DNA of 64,000 nt from Streptomyces finlayi. GTDB lineage: Bacteria; Actinomycetota; Actinomycetes; Streptomycetales; Streptomycetaceae. The position numbers were made by a program, and so were the translations under genes. This document shows positions 17,400-25,008 of the stretch, in pieces (within the stretch, counting starts at the first letter, position 1; each line of letters opens with the position of its first letter). Under the pieces are notes generated by a model. The model saw nothing but the letters and a program-made list of their open reading frames with translations. It was not told where the DNA came from and made no database searches. The DNA is taken from assembly GCF_014216315.1 (NCBI RefSeq), contig NZ_CP045702.1:3286001-3350000 (forward strand), given 5' to 3'.

Positions 17400-18282
17400 T
17401 TCTCCGCCCGCCCCCGCCGCGCTCGCGGCCAAGGTCCGGACACTCGCCCCGTCCATGACCCGCTCCATGCAGCGGGTCGCCGAAGCCGTCGCGGGGGACC
17501 CTGCGGGGTGCGCCGCCCTCACCGTCACCGGTCTCGCCGAGCTCACCGGCACCAGCGAGGCCACCGTGGTCCGCACCGCCCGTCTTCTCGGATACCCCGG
17601 CTACCGCGATCTGCGCCTCGCGCTCGCCGGGCTCGCCGCCCACCAGCTGTCCGGCCGGGCGCCCGCCGTCACCGCCGACATCACGGTCGACGACCCGATC
17701 GCCGACGTGGTCGCCAAGCTCGCGTACGACGAGCAGCAGACGCTCGCCGACACCGCGTCCGGGCTCGACACCGTGCAGCTCGGCGCCGCCGTCGCCGCGG
17801 CGTCGACCGCTCGCCGCATCGACATCTACGGCGCCGGGGCCTCCTCGCTCGTCGGCCAGGACCTGGCGCAGAAGCTGCTCCGTATCGGCCTGATCGCGCA
17901 CGCCCACGCCGACCCGCACCTCGCCGTCACCAACGCCGTGCAGCTCCGCTCCGGCGACGTGGCCATCGCGATCACGCACTCCGGCTCCACCAGCGACGTC
18001 ATCGAGCCGCTGCGGGTCGCCTTCGACCACGGCGCCACGACCGTCGCGATCACCGGCCGGCCCGACGGCCCGGTCTCGCAGTACGCCGACCACGTCCTGA
18101 CCACGTCCACCGCCCGCGAGAGCGAGCTGCGGCCCGCCGCCATGTCGAGCCGTACGAGCCAGCTCCTCGTCGTGGACTGCCTGTTCATAGGTATCGCGCA
18201 GCGCACGTACGAGACGGCCGCGCCCGCCCTCGCCGCGTCGTACGAAGCGCTCGCCCACCGCCACAACCCGCGCACCCGCTGA
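17365..18282 (+). CDS. RpiR/MurR-family transcriptional regulator
   Basis: This 305-residue regulator combines an N-terminal RpiR helix-turn-helix (residues 25-100, with AELTGTSEATVVRTARLLGY) and a C-terminal sugar-isomerase (SIS) domain (residues 130-290). The SIS domain binds phosphosugars, here most plausibly N-acetylmuramic acid 6-phosphate. It heads the operon whose next genes encode MurQ and a MurP-like PTS permease, gaps 64 and 48 bases, so it should control MurNAc recycling. An inverted repeat covers its own start region. Confidence 0.88.
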   Translation: MTNEVKESFSAASPPAPAALAAKVRTLAPSMTRSMQRVAEAVAGDPAGCAALTVTGLAELTGTSEATVVRTARLLGYPGYRDLRLALAGLAAHQLSGRAPAVTADITVDDPIADVVAKLAYDEQQTLADTASGLDTVQLGAAVAAASTARRIDIYGAGASSLVGQDLAQKLLRIGLIAHAHADPHLAVTNAVQLRSGDVAIAITHSGSTSDVIEPLRVAFDHGATTVAITGRPDGPVSQYADHVLTTSTARESELRPAAMSSRTSQLLVVDCLFIGIAQRTYETAAPALAASYEALAHRHNPRTR

Positions 18283-18346
18283 CCACGCAAGCGCGCACGC
18301 CGAAACCCGCCGAACGTACGAGACCGAGAAAGCAGAGCCGCTCTCC

Positions 18347-19333
18347 ATGACCTCCTCCACTGACACCGACACCAACTCCGGCGCGGGCTCCACCACCCCC
18401 GCCGGATACGGGGAACTGCGCGCCGAACTCGACACACTCACCACCGAGGCCTTCCGCCCGGAGCTCGCCGACATCGACCGGCTGCCGACACGGGAGATCG
18501 CGAAGATCATGAACGGCGAGGACAGCACAGTCCCCGCCGCCGTCGCCGACAAGCTGCCGCAGATCTCAGCGGCGATCGACGCCACCGCCGAGCGCATGGC
18601 GCGCGGCGGCCGGCTGATATACGCGGGTGCCGGCACCGCGGGCCGCCTCGGCGTCCTCGACGCCAGCGAGTGCCCGCCCACGTTCAACACCGACCCGTCC
18701 GAGGTCGTCGGCCTCATCGCGGGCGGCCCGAGCGCCATGGTCAAGGCGGTGGAGGGCGCCGAGGACAGCAAGGAGCTGGCCGCCGCCGACCTCGACGCCC
18801 TCACCCTCACGGAGAACGACACCGTGGTCGGCATCTCCGCGTCCGGCCGCACTCCGTACGCGATCGGTGCCGTCGAGCACGCCCGCGCCCTGGGCGCGCT
18901 GACCATCGGCCTGTCCTGCAACGCGGACTCGGCACTGGCCGCCGCCGCCGAGCACGGCCTCGAAGTCGTCGTCGGCCCGGAGCTGCTCACCGGCTCCACC
19001 CGCCTCAAGGCCGGTACGGCGCAGAAGCTCGTCCTGAACATGCTCTCGACGATCACGATGATCCGGCTCGGCAAGACGTACGGGAACCTGATGGTCGACG
19101 TCCGCGCCTCCAACGAGAAGCTGCGGGCCCGCTCCCGCCGCATCGTCTCGCTGGCCACCGGCGCCTCCGACCAGGAGATCGAGGCGGCCCTCGCCGCCAC
19201 CGACGGCGAGGTGAAGGACGCGATCCTGACCATCCTCGGTCACATCGACGGCCCCACCGCCGCCACGCTCCTCACCAAGTCGGACGGCCACCTCCGCGCC
19301 GCCCTCGCGGCCGTACACCCCACCACCGGCTGA
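18347..19333 (+). CDS. murQ: N-acetylmuramic acid 6-phosphate etherase MurQ
   Basis: The 328-residue cytoplasmic enzyme cleaves the lactyl ether of MurNAc-6-phosphate to GlcNAc-6-phosphate and D-lactate. The SIS-type fold carries YAGAGTAGRLGVLDASECPP near residues 88-107, which is the signature of MurQ, and SASGRTPYAIGAVEH for the phosphate. The catalytic Glu is within SECPPTF. It lies between the MurR-type regulator and the PTS permease. GlcNAc-6-P made here would go to NagA, whose gene is 32 kb away in the same window. Confidence 0.94.
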   Translation: MTSSTDTDTNSGAGSTTPAGYGELRAELDTLTTEAFRPELADIDRLPTREIAKIMNGEDSTVPAAVADKLPQISAAIDATAERMARGGRLIYAGAGTAGRLGVLDASECPPTFNTDPSEVVGLIAGGPSAMVKAVEGAEDSKELAAADLDALTLTENDTVVGISASGRTPYAIGAVEHARALGALTIGLSCNADSALAAAAEHGLEVVVGPELLTGSTRLKAGTAQKLVLNMLSTITMIRLGKTYGNLMVDVRASNEKLRARSRRIVSLATGASDQEIEAALAATDGEVKDAILTILGHIDGPTAATLLTKSDGHLRAALAAVHPTTG

Positions 19334-19381
19334 CCCACGCACACCACGCCCGTACCCCCCGCACAGCAAGGCAGCACGCCC

Positions 19382-20938
19382 ATGGCTACTGAAGACAAGA
19401 ACCGCGCCACCGCCGCCGCGATCCTTCCGCTCGTCGGTGGCGCGGCGAACGTCGGCTCCATCGCCCACTGCATGACCCGGCTCCGCCTCGGCCTGCACGA
19501 CCGTTCGCTGGTCGACGACGAAGCGCTCAAGGCGATCCCCGCCGTCATGGGCGTGGTCGAGGACGACACGTACCAGATCGTCCTCGGCCCCGGCACGGTC
19601 GCCCGGGTCACCCCGGAGTTCGAGCGCCTGGTCGAGGAGGAGCGGGCCGCCGCCCCCGTCGTCCACACCGCCGAGGAACTGGCCGCCCAGGGCGCGGAGA
19701 TCAAGGCGCAGCGGAAGGCGAGGAACGCGACGCCGTTCAAGCTGTTCCTGCGCAGGATCGCCGACATCTTCGTCCCGCTGATCCCGGCCCTCATCGGCTG
19801 CGGCATCATCGCCGGACTCAACGGCCTGCTGATCAACCTGGAGTGGCTGCCCGCCGTCACCCCGGCACTCGCCGCGATGGCCTCGGGCTTCATGGCGCTG
19901 ATCGCGGTCTTCGTCGGCTACAACACGGCGAAGGAGTTCGGCGGTACGCCGATCCTGGGCGGTGCGGTCGCCGCGATCATCGTCTTCCCCGGTGTCGCCG
20001 ACATCGAGGCGTTCGGCCAGCAGCTCTCCCCGGGCCAGGGCGGTGTGCTCGGCGCGCTGGGCGCGGCGGTCCTCGCGGTGTACGTGGAGAAGTGGTGCCG
20101 CCGCTGGGTCCCCGAGGCCCTCGACGTCCTGGTCACCCCGACGCTCACGGTGCTGGTCTCCGGCCTGGTGACGATCTTCGGCCTGATGTACGTGGCCGGG
20201 GAGGTCTCCTCCGCGATCGGCACGTTCGCCGACTGGCTGCTCTCCACCGGCGGCGCGGGCGCGGGCTTCGTCCTGGGCGGCCTCTTCCTGCCGCTGGTGA
20301 TGCTGGGCCTGCACCAGGCACTCATCCCGATCCACACCACGCTCATCGAGCAGCAGGGCTACACCGTCCTGCTGCCCATCCTCGCGATGGCCGGTGCGGG
20401 CCAGGTCGGCGCGGCCATGGCCGTCTACCTCCGTCTCCCCCGCAACGAGTCGATCCGACGCACCATCAAGTCGGCTCTTCCCGCGGGCCTGCTGGGCGTC
20501 GGTGAGCCGCTGATCTACGGCGTCTCGCTGCCGCTGGGCCGCCCGTTCGTCACGGCGTGCGTCGGTGGCGCGTTCGGCGGCGGCTTCGTCGGACTCTTCA
20601 ACCAGCTCGGCGACACGGTCGGCTCCACGGCCATCGGCCCGTCCGGCTGGGCCCTGTTCCCCCTTCTGGACGGCAACCACGGGCTGGGTTCGACGATCGC
20701 GGTCTACGCGGGCGGTCTGGTGGCCGGTTATGTCGCCGGGTTCGTCGCCACGTACTTCTTCGGCTTCGGCAAGGACCTCCTGACGGAATTCAACGTCTCC
20801 CAGGAACCGGCCCCGTCGAAGATCACCGCAGGCGGCCCGAACAGCCCGACCGATGCGATCGGCCCGACCGGCCCGACACCGAAGCCGGGACCGACAGCGA
20901 CGCCGGAACCCGCGCCGGAAGGAATCGCGGCCAAGTAG
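19382..20938 (+). CDS. murP: PTS EIIBC permease, MurP type
   Basis: The 518-residue membrane protein imports and phosphorylates an amino sugar. Residues 1-85 form the EIIB domain, with the phosphocysteine at position 30 in IAHCMTRLRLG. A linker then leads into an EIIC domain (about residues 125-480) with eight or more transmembrane helices and the conserved GEPLIYG motif. There is no EIIA domain, so phosphate must come from a separate EIIA such as Crr. Context with murQ supports N-acetylmuramic acid as substrate. The Pro/Gly/Thr-rich tail at the end is of low complexity. Confidence 0.88.
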   Translation: MATEDKNRATAAAILPLVGGAANVGSIAHCMTRLRLGLHDRSLVDDEALKAIPAVMGVVEDDTYQIVLGPGTVARVTPEFERLVEEERAAAPVVHTAEELAAQGAEIKAQRKARNATPFKLFLRRIADIFVPLIPALIGCGIIAGLNGLLINLEWLPAVTPALAAMASGFMALIAVFVGYNTAKEFGGTPILGGAVAAIIVFPGVADIEAFGQQLSPGQGGVLGALGAAVLAVYVEKWCRRWVPEALDVLVTPTLTVLVSGLVTIFGLMYVAGEVSSAIGTFADWLLSTGGAGAGFVLGGLFLPLVMLGLHQALIPIHTTLIEQQGYTVLLPILAMAGAGQVGAAMAVYLRLPRNESIRRTIKSALPAGLLGVGEPLIYGVSLPLGRPFVTACVGGAFGGGFVGLFNQLGDTVGSTAIGPSGWALFPLLDGNHGLGSTIAVYAGGLVAGYVAGFVATYFFGFGKDLLTEFNVSQEPAPSKITAGGPNSPTDAIGPTGPTPKPGPTATPEPAPEGIAAK

Positions 20939-21015
20939 CGAATGGCGATCCGATTGCGCACAGGTGGTGTAGGGACTTTGTTCGGGGGCACCAGAAGCCC
21001 TGGAGGTTGATAACA

Positions 21016-21186
21016 ATGGTTCCCCTGCTTCTCGTACTTCTGCTCGCCCTGCTCCTTTTCGGTGCAGGTTTCGCACTCAAGGCACTCTGGTGGATTGCGG
21101 TCATCGTGCTGGTGGTGTGGCTGGTCGGTTTCTTCGTCCGCCCGGCTGCCAGTGGCGGCAAGCGTGGCCGCTGGTACCGCTGGTAG
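21016..21186 (+). CDS. Small hydrophobic membrane peptide
   Basis: The peptide has 56 residues with two hydrophobic segments (VPLLLVLLLALLLFGAGF and ALWWIAVIVLVVWLVGFF) and a basic tail ending GRWYRW. The ATG at 21016 has TGGAGG 10-15 bases upstream. It matches a family of short hydrophobic proteins common in Streptomyces and generally induced by stress, as I recall. A strong terminator follows at 21208-21245. Confidence 0.78.
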   Translation: MVPLLLVLLLALLLFGAGFALKALWWIAVIVLVVWLVGFFVRPAASGGKRGRWYRW

Positions 21187-21207
21187 ACACCGTCCACCGG
21201 AATAGAC

Positions 21208-21245
21208 GCGGGTGGGCCCGGACATCACTGTCCGGGCCCACCCGC
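21208..21245 (+). terminator. Rho-independent-type terminator hairpin
   Basis: A perfect 17-bp stem (GCGGGTGGGCCCGGACA and its complement) with a TCAC loop lies 21 bases after the small hydrophobic protein's stop and is followed by ATTTC. Confidence 0.88.
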
Positions 21246-21387
21246 ATTTCCGTGCCGGTCTGCAGGCACGCACCACTCGGCCAGGTGTAAGGACCCGGCA
21301 TCCGGGCAGGTGGTTGTGCGAGCGGCTCTCGCCACTCTTTCGGTGGGAGTCCACGTGCCGGATCACGTCTTCTGGAAAGGAGCCAAA

Positions 21388-21741
21388 ATGAACGACAACC
21401 TGTGGGGTTACCAGCCTTCCAGCGGTTACACCGAGGGCGCCGATCTGACCGGATATTCGGTCGAGGCAACTGACGGAAGCATCGGCAAGGTCGACAAGCA
21501 CTCCGACGAGGTCGGCTCGGCCTTTCTGGTCGTCGATATCGGGGTGTGGATTTTCGGAAAGGACGTCCTGCTGCCTGCGGGCACGGTCCGGGGCATCGAC
21601 ACGGAGGCCCGCAAGGTGTTCGTCGACCTGACGAAGGACCAGATCAAGGACTCCCCGGAATTCGACAAGCACAAGCACACGGGCGACCCGGTCTATCACG
21701 AGCAGATCGCCGGCTACTACGGCAACTTCCGCCTCATGTGA
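21388..21741 (+). CDS. PRC-barrel domain protein
   Basis: The 117-residue protein carries a PRC-barrel (residues 18-75): DLTGYSVEATDGSIGKVD starts the barrel and VLLPAGTVRGIDTEARKVFV continues it. PRC barrels act in RNA processing or photosynthesis in other bacteria; short versions in Streptomyces are uncharacterised and often stress-induced. Start at ATG 21388 with AAAGGAG upstream is clear. The C-terminus ends with YYGNFRLM. A terminator follows. Confidence 0.86.
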   Translation: MNDNLWGYQPSSGYTEGADLTGYSVEATDGSIGKVDKHSDEVGSAFLVVDIGVWIFGKDVLLPAGTVRGIDTEARKVFVDLTKDQIKDSPEFDKHKHTGDPVYHEQIAGYYGNFRLM

Positions 21742-21760
21742 CCCGGCGCTCGTCCCCGGA

Positions 21761-21801
21761 GACGGCGGGCCCGACCCTGAAGAAGGGTCGGCCCCGCCGT
21801 C
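21761..21801 (+). terminator. Terminator after the PRC-barrel gene
   Basis: An 18-bp stem with one mismatch (GACGGCGGGCCCGACCCT against its complement) and a GAAGA loop lies 20 bases after the stop codon. Confidence 0.8.
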
Positions 21802-21961
21802 CGGCTGTGCGCGTGCGCGTGTCGGCAGCGGCGAGCCCAGGAGGTGTGCCGGAAGGCCACCACCGCAGGCCACCAGGCATCCGTCGGGCGGGAAACTCGG
21901 CGGCGTGGCGCGCCCGCACCTGGGAGCATGACCGCTCCCGCACGCACCGGAGGGAACTACC

Positions 21962-22384
21962 GTGCCCCGTGCCATCACCCTGATCCGTTCCGGCTCGCTG
22001 TCCAGCGTCGCCGAGTACGCGTACGCGGCCACCGCGCCGGCCGACGCACGTCTGATCTTCCTCGCCGGTGCGTGCCCGCTGAACGAGGACGGGTCCACGG
22101 CAGCGGTCGGGGACTACGCGGGACAGGCGGCCAAGGCCGTGGAGAACATGCGGACCGCCCTGGCCGATGCCGGTGCCTCGATCGAGGACGTCATCAGCAC
22201 CCGCGTGCTGGTCGCGTCGGCCGGCCGGGCGGACCTGGTGACCGCCTGGAAGGTGGTCAGGGCCGCGTTGGGTGACCACGACGTCCCCAGCACCCTGATG
22301 GGAGTCACCGTGCTCGGCTACGAGGACCAGCTCGTGGAGATCGAGGCCGTCGCCGCCGTTCTCGACCGCTCCGCCACCGAGTGA
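21962..22384 (+). CDS. RidA family protein
   Basis: The 140-residue protein has the YjgF/RidA fold: FLAGACPLNEDG, QAAKAVENMRTALADAGAS and STRVLVAS are typical. RidA proteins are trimers that hydrolyse reactive enamine/imine intermediates. The Arg in STRVLV fits the substrate-binding Arg of active members, though strand positions vary in this subfamily. GTG 21962 is preceded by GGAGGGAA at 21949-21956. It stands alone, so its physiological partner enzyme is unclear. Confidence 0.86.
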   Translation: MPRAITLIRSGSLSSVAEYAYAATAPADARLIFLAGACPLNEDGSTAAVGDYAGQAAKAVENMRTALADAGASIEDVISTRVLVASAGRADLVTAWKVVRAALGDHDVPSTLMGVTVLGYEDQLVEIEAVAAVLDRSATE

Positions 22385-22486
22385 GCGGGAACCTCGGCTT
22401 CGCAGCCGCCGCGGCAGGCGTCACCGATGACATCCGGGCCTGGGACCAGGGCGACCTGGGTGACGCCGGACGTGACGCGGCGCGTC

Positions 22487-23092
22487 TCAGACCGGGAAGT
22501 CCGCGGTCCGCAGCGTCGTCCCGAACGGCTCGGGAAGCGTGAGCGGCTTACCGAACGGCACCGGGTCGGAGTGCTTGTACGTCCCGTCCTCGTTCGGCTC
22601 CGTGAACAGCGTGGCCATCGCTCCACGCGTGTCGAACCTGTCGATCAGCAGGTAGATCGGCACACCCGCGCGCGCGTATGCGCGGTACTTCTTCGTCCGG
22701 TCCTCCCGGGCGTTCCCCTTCGAGGTGATCTCGACGATGAGCAGCGCTTCCGAGGCGTCCATCGGGTCGCTGAATTCCGGGTCGGCAGCAGCGATCAGCT
22801 CGGACGGCATGACCACGAGGTCGGGGACGTAGAGCTTGTCGAGCGGCGCGACGTGCACGCCGAGCGTCTGGTAGATCTCCAGCTCCTCGGGCAGATTCCC
22901 GTAGAGGCTGCGCTGCACCTTGGCGGCGATGCCGTTGTGATGCGCGTGAGGCGGCGGTACCAAGACAATCTGCCCTTCGTCGATCTCGGCGCGCCACCCC
23001 TCGGGCACGTCCAGTTCACGCCATGTCTGCAGCAGGTAGCCCCACGGCTGGCCCTCAGAGGGCTGGTCGTTCTCGACCATCGCGGCGGTCAT
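22487..23092 (-). CDS. Uma2 family endonuclease (PD-(D/E)XK fold)
   Basis: This 201-residue protein belongs to the Uma2/DUF820 group, very abundant in Streptomyces and cyanobacteria. PD (VPDLVVMPSEL) and IVEITSKGN, with E and K, make the restriction-type nuclease core, residues 100-150. It is preceded by PPPHAHHNGIAAKV, a family hallmark. The start is ATG 23092. The biological role is unknown. It lies just beyond the two small ORFs and the Xre-DUF397 set. Confidence 0.88.
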   Translation of the reverse strand: MTAAMVENDQPSEGQPWGYLLQTWRELDVPEGWRAEIDEGQIVLVPPPHAHHNGIAAKVQRSLYGNLPEELEIYQTLGVHVAPLDKLYVPDLVVMPSELIAAADPEFSDPMDASEALLIVEITSKGNAREDRTKKYRAYARAGVPIYLLIDRFDTRGAMATLFTEPNEDGTYKHSDPVPFGKPLTLPEPFGTTLRTADFPV

Positions 23093-23233
23093 CGCGGGTC
23101 CCTTCTCCTGTGGCCTGGCAGAGGAGCGTAGATCGACGGTTCTGCGGCGGTACGCCGCTTCCATCAGCGTCCCACGACCGTGTGAAGAGCGCACCGACCT
23201 GCGCTCCTCCGCACGGTGCGGAGTCCCGTTCAC

Positions 23234-23470
23234 TCACGGCAGTCGCCCCTCCCGGTTGATCTCCGTCACCCGGGCCCGCAGCACCACGCCTGGCGGCGCC
23301 GGACTTACGAGATCCGGCGGACAGTCCCACTCGGCGCCCCCACCTGGGGGCCGCAGTTGTACGTACGGCCCGACGCGGCCCATCACGCGGCCCACCCGCC
23401 CGTCCCGGGCGTCCACGGCGAACGAACCCGGCTCCGGCGTACACGGCTCAAGAGACACCTCACCGGTCAT
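23234..23470 (-). CDS. Small conserved protein associated with Xre-DUF397 loci
   Basis: The 78-residue protein begins MTGEVSLEPCTPEPGSFAVD and contains DGRVGRVMGRVGPYVQLRPP. This short type with a likely all-beta (SH3-like) fold is common in Streptomyces near Xre/DUF397 genes. ATG 23470 overlaps the end of the upstream 80-residue gene, so translation is coupled. Function is unknown. Confidence 0.68.
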   Translation of the reverse strand: MTGEVSLEPCTPEPGSFAVDARDGRVGRVMGRVGPYVQLRPPGGGAEWDCPPDLVSPAPPGVVLRARVTEINREGRLP

Positions 23471-23702
23471 GACCGGCCGCCTTCTCCTCCAGGGCCTCAC
23501 TCAGCCGCCGCGCCGTATCGAGGTTGCAGCAGCCGAGGTCGACGAGCGGTGACGGCTCGTTGCCCGCACACGACACGGGGTCGATCCGCAGCGACGGCAG
23601 CTTCACTCCCACCCCCGCGAGCCCTTCCCGCAACCGCTCCACAGCGTCCTCCGCCAACCGCACCCTGCCCGCCGCCGCCCGGCGCCGATCCGTCGCTGTC
23701 AT
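23460..23702 (-). CDS. Small conserved protein, partner of the preceding ORF
   Basis: The 80-residue protein has a helical N-terminus (RLAEDAVERLREGLAGVG) and a conserved centre, LPSLRIDPVSCAG and LVDLGCCNLDTARRLSEAL. I recognise it as a recurrent Streptomyces small protein that accompanies Xre-type regulators. It overlaps the next gene by 11 bases and is divergent from the Xre gene, 114 bases away. No function is assigned. Confidence 0.72.
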   Translation of the reverse strand: MTATDRRRAAAGRVRLAEDAVERLREGLAGVGVKLPSLRIDPVSCAGNEPSPLVDLGCCNLDTARRLSEALEEKAAGHDR

Positions 23703-23816
23703 GCCGTTCCACCTTCCACGCTGAGTAATGGGAATGCGTACTCAGAGTGTCCAACGCGCGGCTAGCCTGGAAGAGGCGCTGTTCCAACAACCGCACGTGT
23801 GTCACAGGGAGTTGCC

Positions 23817-24659
23817 ATGCCAGGTCCCCGGAAGCTCGACCCGTCCTCATCGCCCCGTGCCCTGCTGGGCGCGGAGCTCCGCCACCGACGCGAGCAGGCG
23901 GGCCTCTCGCAGGACGAGCTCGGTGCCCCGCTGTTCGTCAGCGGCTCGTTCATCGGGCAGTTGGAGATAGGAGTACGGAGGATGCAGCTCGACCAGGCGG
24001 CGAAGCTGGACGAAGTCCTGGGCGCGGAAGGCTTCTTCGTACGGAACTGCGCGGCGCTGAAGGAGTCCAAGTACCCGGACCATTTCGCCGAGGCGGCGGA
24101 AGCGGAGGCGCGCGCGGCGACCATCAAGGAGTACGCACCGCTACTGATCCCGGGGTTGTTGCAGACGGAGACGTACGCACGTGCGGTGTTCCGGGCGTAC
24201 CAGCCGACGGCCGTCGAGAGCGTGATCGACGAACTGGTGACGGCACGACTGGAACGGGCCCAGCTTCTCGCCGATCCAACAAAGCCCCTGTTGTGGGTGG
24301 TTCTCGACGAAGCCGTATTACGCAGGGCGGTGGGCGGTCACGCAGTCATGGCAGAGGCTCTGCACCACATCTCGGCACTAACCCACCGCCGCCGGATCAT
24401 CGCGCAAGTGATGCCCTTCCGTGCTGGCGCGCACGCGGCGCTGAACGGCGCCCTGAAGCTCATGGCCTTCTCCGACGCGCCCCCGCTCGCATACCTTGAA
24501 GTGCTGGGTACAGGCCACTTGGAAGACGACCCGGCCTCAGTTGCCCGCTACGAACTTTCGTACGATCTCGTCGCGGCCAGCGCTCTGTCACCCGAAGATT
24601 CCCTGGCCCTGATCGAGTCCGTGGCGGAGGATTACGCCCATGAAGATCAGCAGCGTTGA
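23817..24659 (+). CDS. Xre-family regulator with DUF5753 domain
   Basis: This 280-residue protein has an N-terminal Xre helix-turn-helix (residues 16-70: LRHRREQAGLSQDELGAPLFVSGSFI, read in two parts) and a C-terminal DUF5753 region (residues 95-270, including KEYAPLLIPGLLQTETYAR). This is the very common Streptomyces regulator paired with DUF397. ATG 23817 is preceded by ACAGGGAG. GTG 23799 would add six residues. The DUF397 gene overlaps its stop codon, so the pair forms an operon and probably a regulator/anti-regulator unit like WhiJ-type pairs. Confidence 0.9.
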   Translation: MPGPRKLDPSSSPRALLGAELRHRREQAGLSQDELGAPLFVSGSFIGQLEIGVRRMQLDQAAKLDEVLGAEGFFVRNCAALKESKYPDHFAEAAEAEARAATIKEYAPLLIPGLLQTETYARAVFRAYQPTAVESVIDELVTARLERAQLLADPTKPLLWVVLDEAVLRRAVGGHAVMAEALHHISALTHRRRIIAQVMPFRAGAHAALNGALKLMAFSDAPPLAYLEVLGTGHLEDDPASVARYELSYDLVAASALSPEDSLALIESVAEDYAHEDQQR

Positions 24660-24894
24660 GTACGACATGTCCACCGCGATCTGGCACAAGTCCAGCTACA
24701 GCGGGGGCGAGGGCGGCAACTGCCTCGAAGTCGCCACCTGGCGGAAGTCCACCCACAGCGGCGGCGACGGAGGCGACTGCCTCGAAGTCCTCGACGGCGT
24801 CCCCGTCCGGGACTCCAAAGTGACCGACGGCCCGGCGCTCATGTTCCGGACCGCCGCCTGGACGACGTTCGTGAGCGACCTCAAGCGCGGCTGA
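24640..24894 (+). CDS. DUF397 protein with duplicated motif
   Basis: The 84-residue protein is the usual partner of the preceding Xre regulator, starting 20 bases before that gene stops. It carries the DUF397 core twice: WHKSSYSGGEGGNCLEV, then WRKSTHSGGDGGDCLEV followed by VPVRDSK. In ordinary members the core appears once. An alternative start at ATG 24667 would remove nine residues. DUF397 proteins such as WhiJ-locus partners are thought to counteract the regulator. Confidence 0.88.
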   Translation: MKISSVEYDMSTAIWHKSSYSGGEGGNCLEVATWRKSTHSGGDGGDCLEVLDGVPVRDSKVTDGPALMFRTAAWTTFVSDLKRG

Positions 24895-25008
24895 CCAGCC
24901 GTCGCAGAGACCGAGGGGTACAGGGCGGCGCCCCCGCCCTGTACCCGTCAACCGCGCGCCGAGGATCCTGCCCGGTACCGGCCCGGTCGGCGCGTCGTTA
25001 GTGACGGC

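Noticed and set aside
18566..21076. 836-codon open frame opposite murQ-murP
   Set aside because: Antisense shadow; both plus-strand genes are clear family members.
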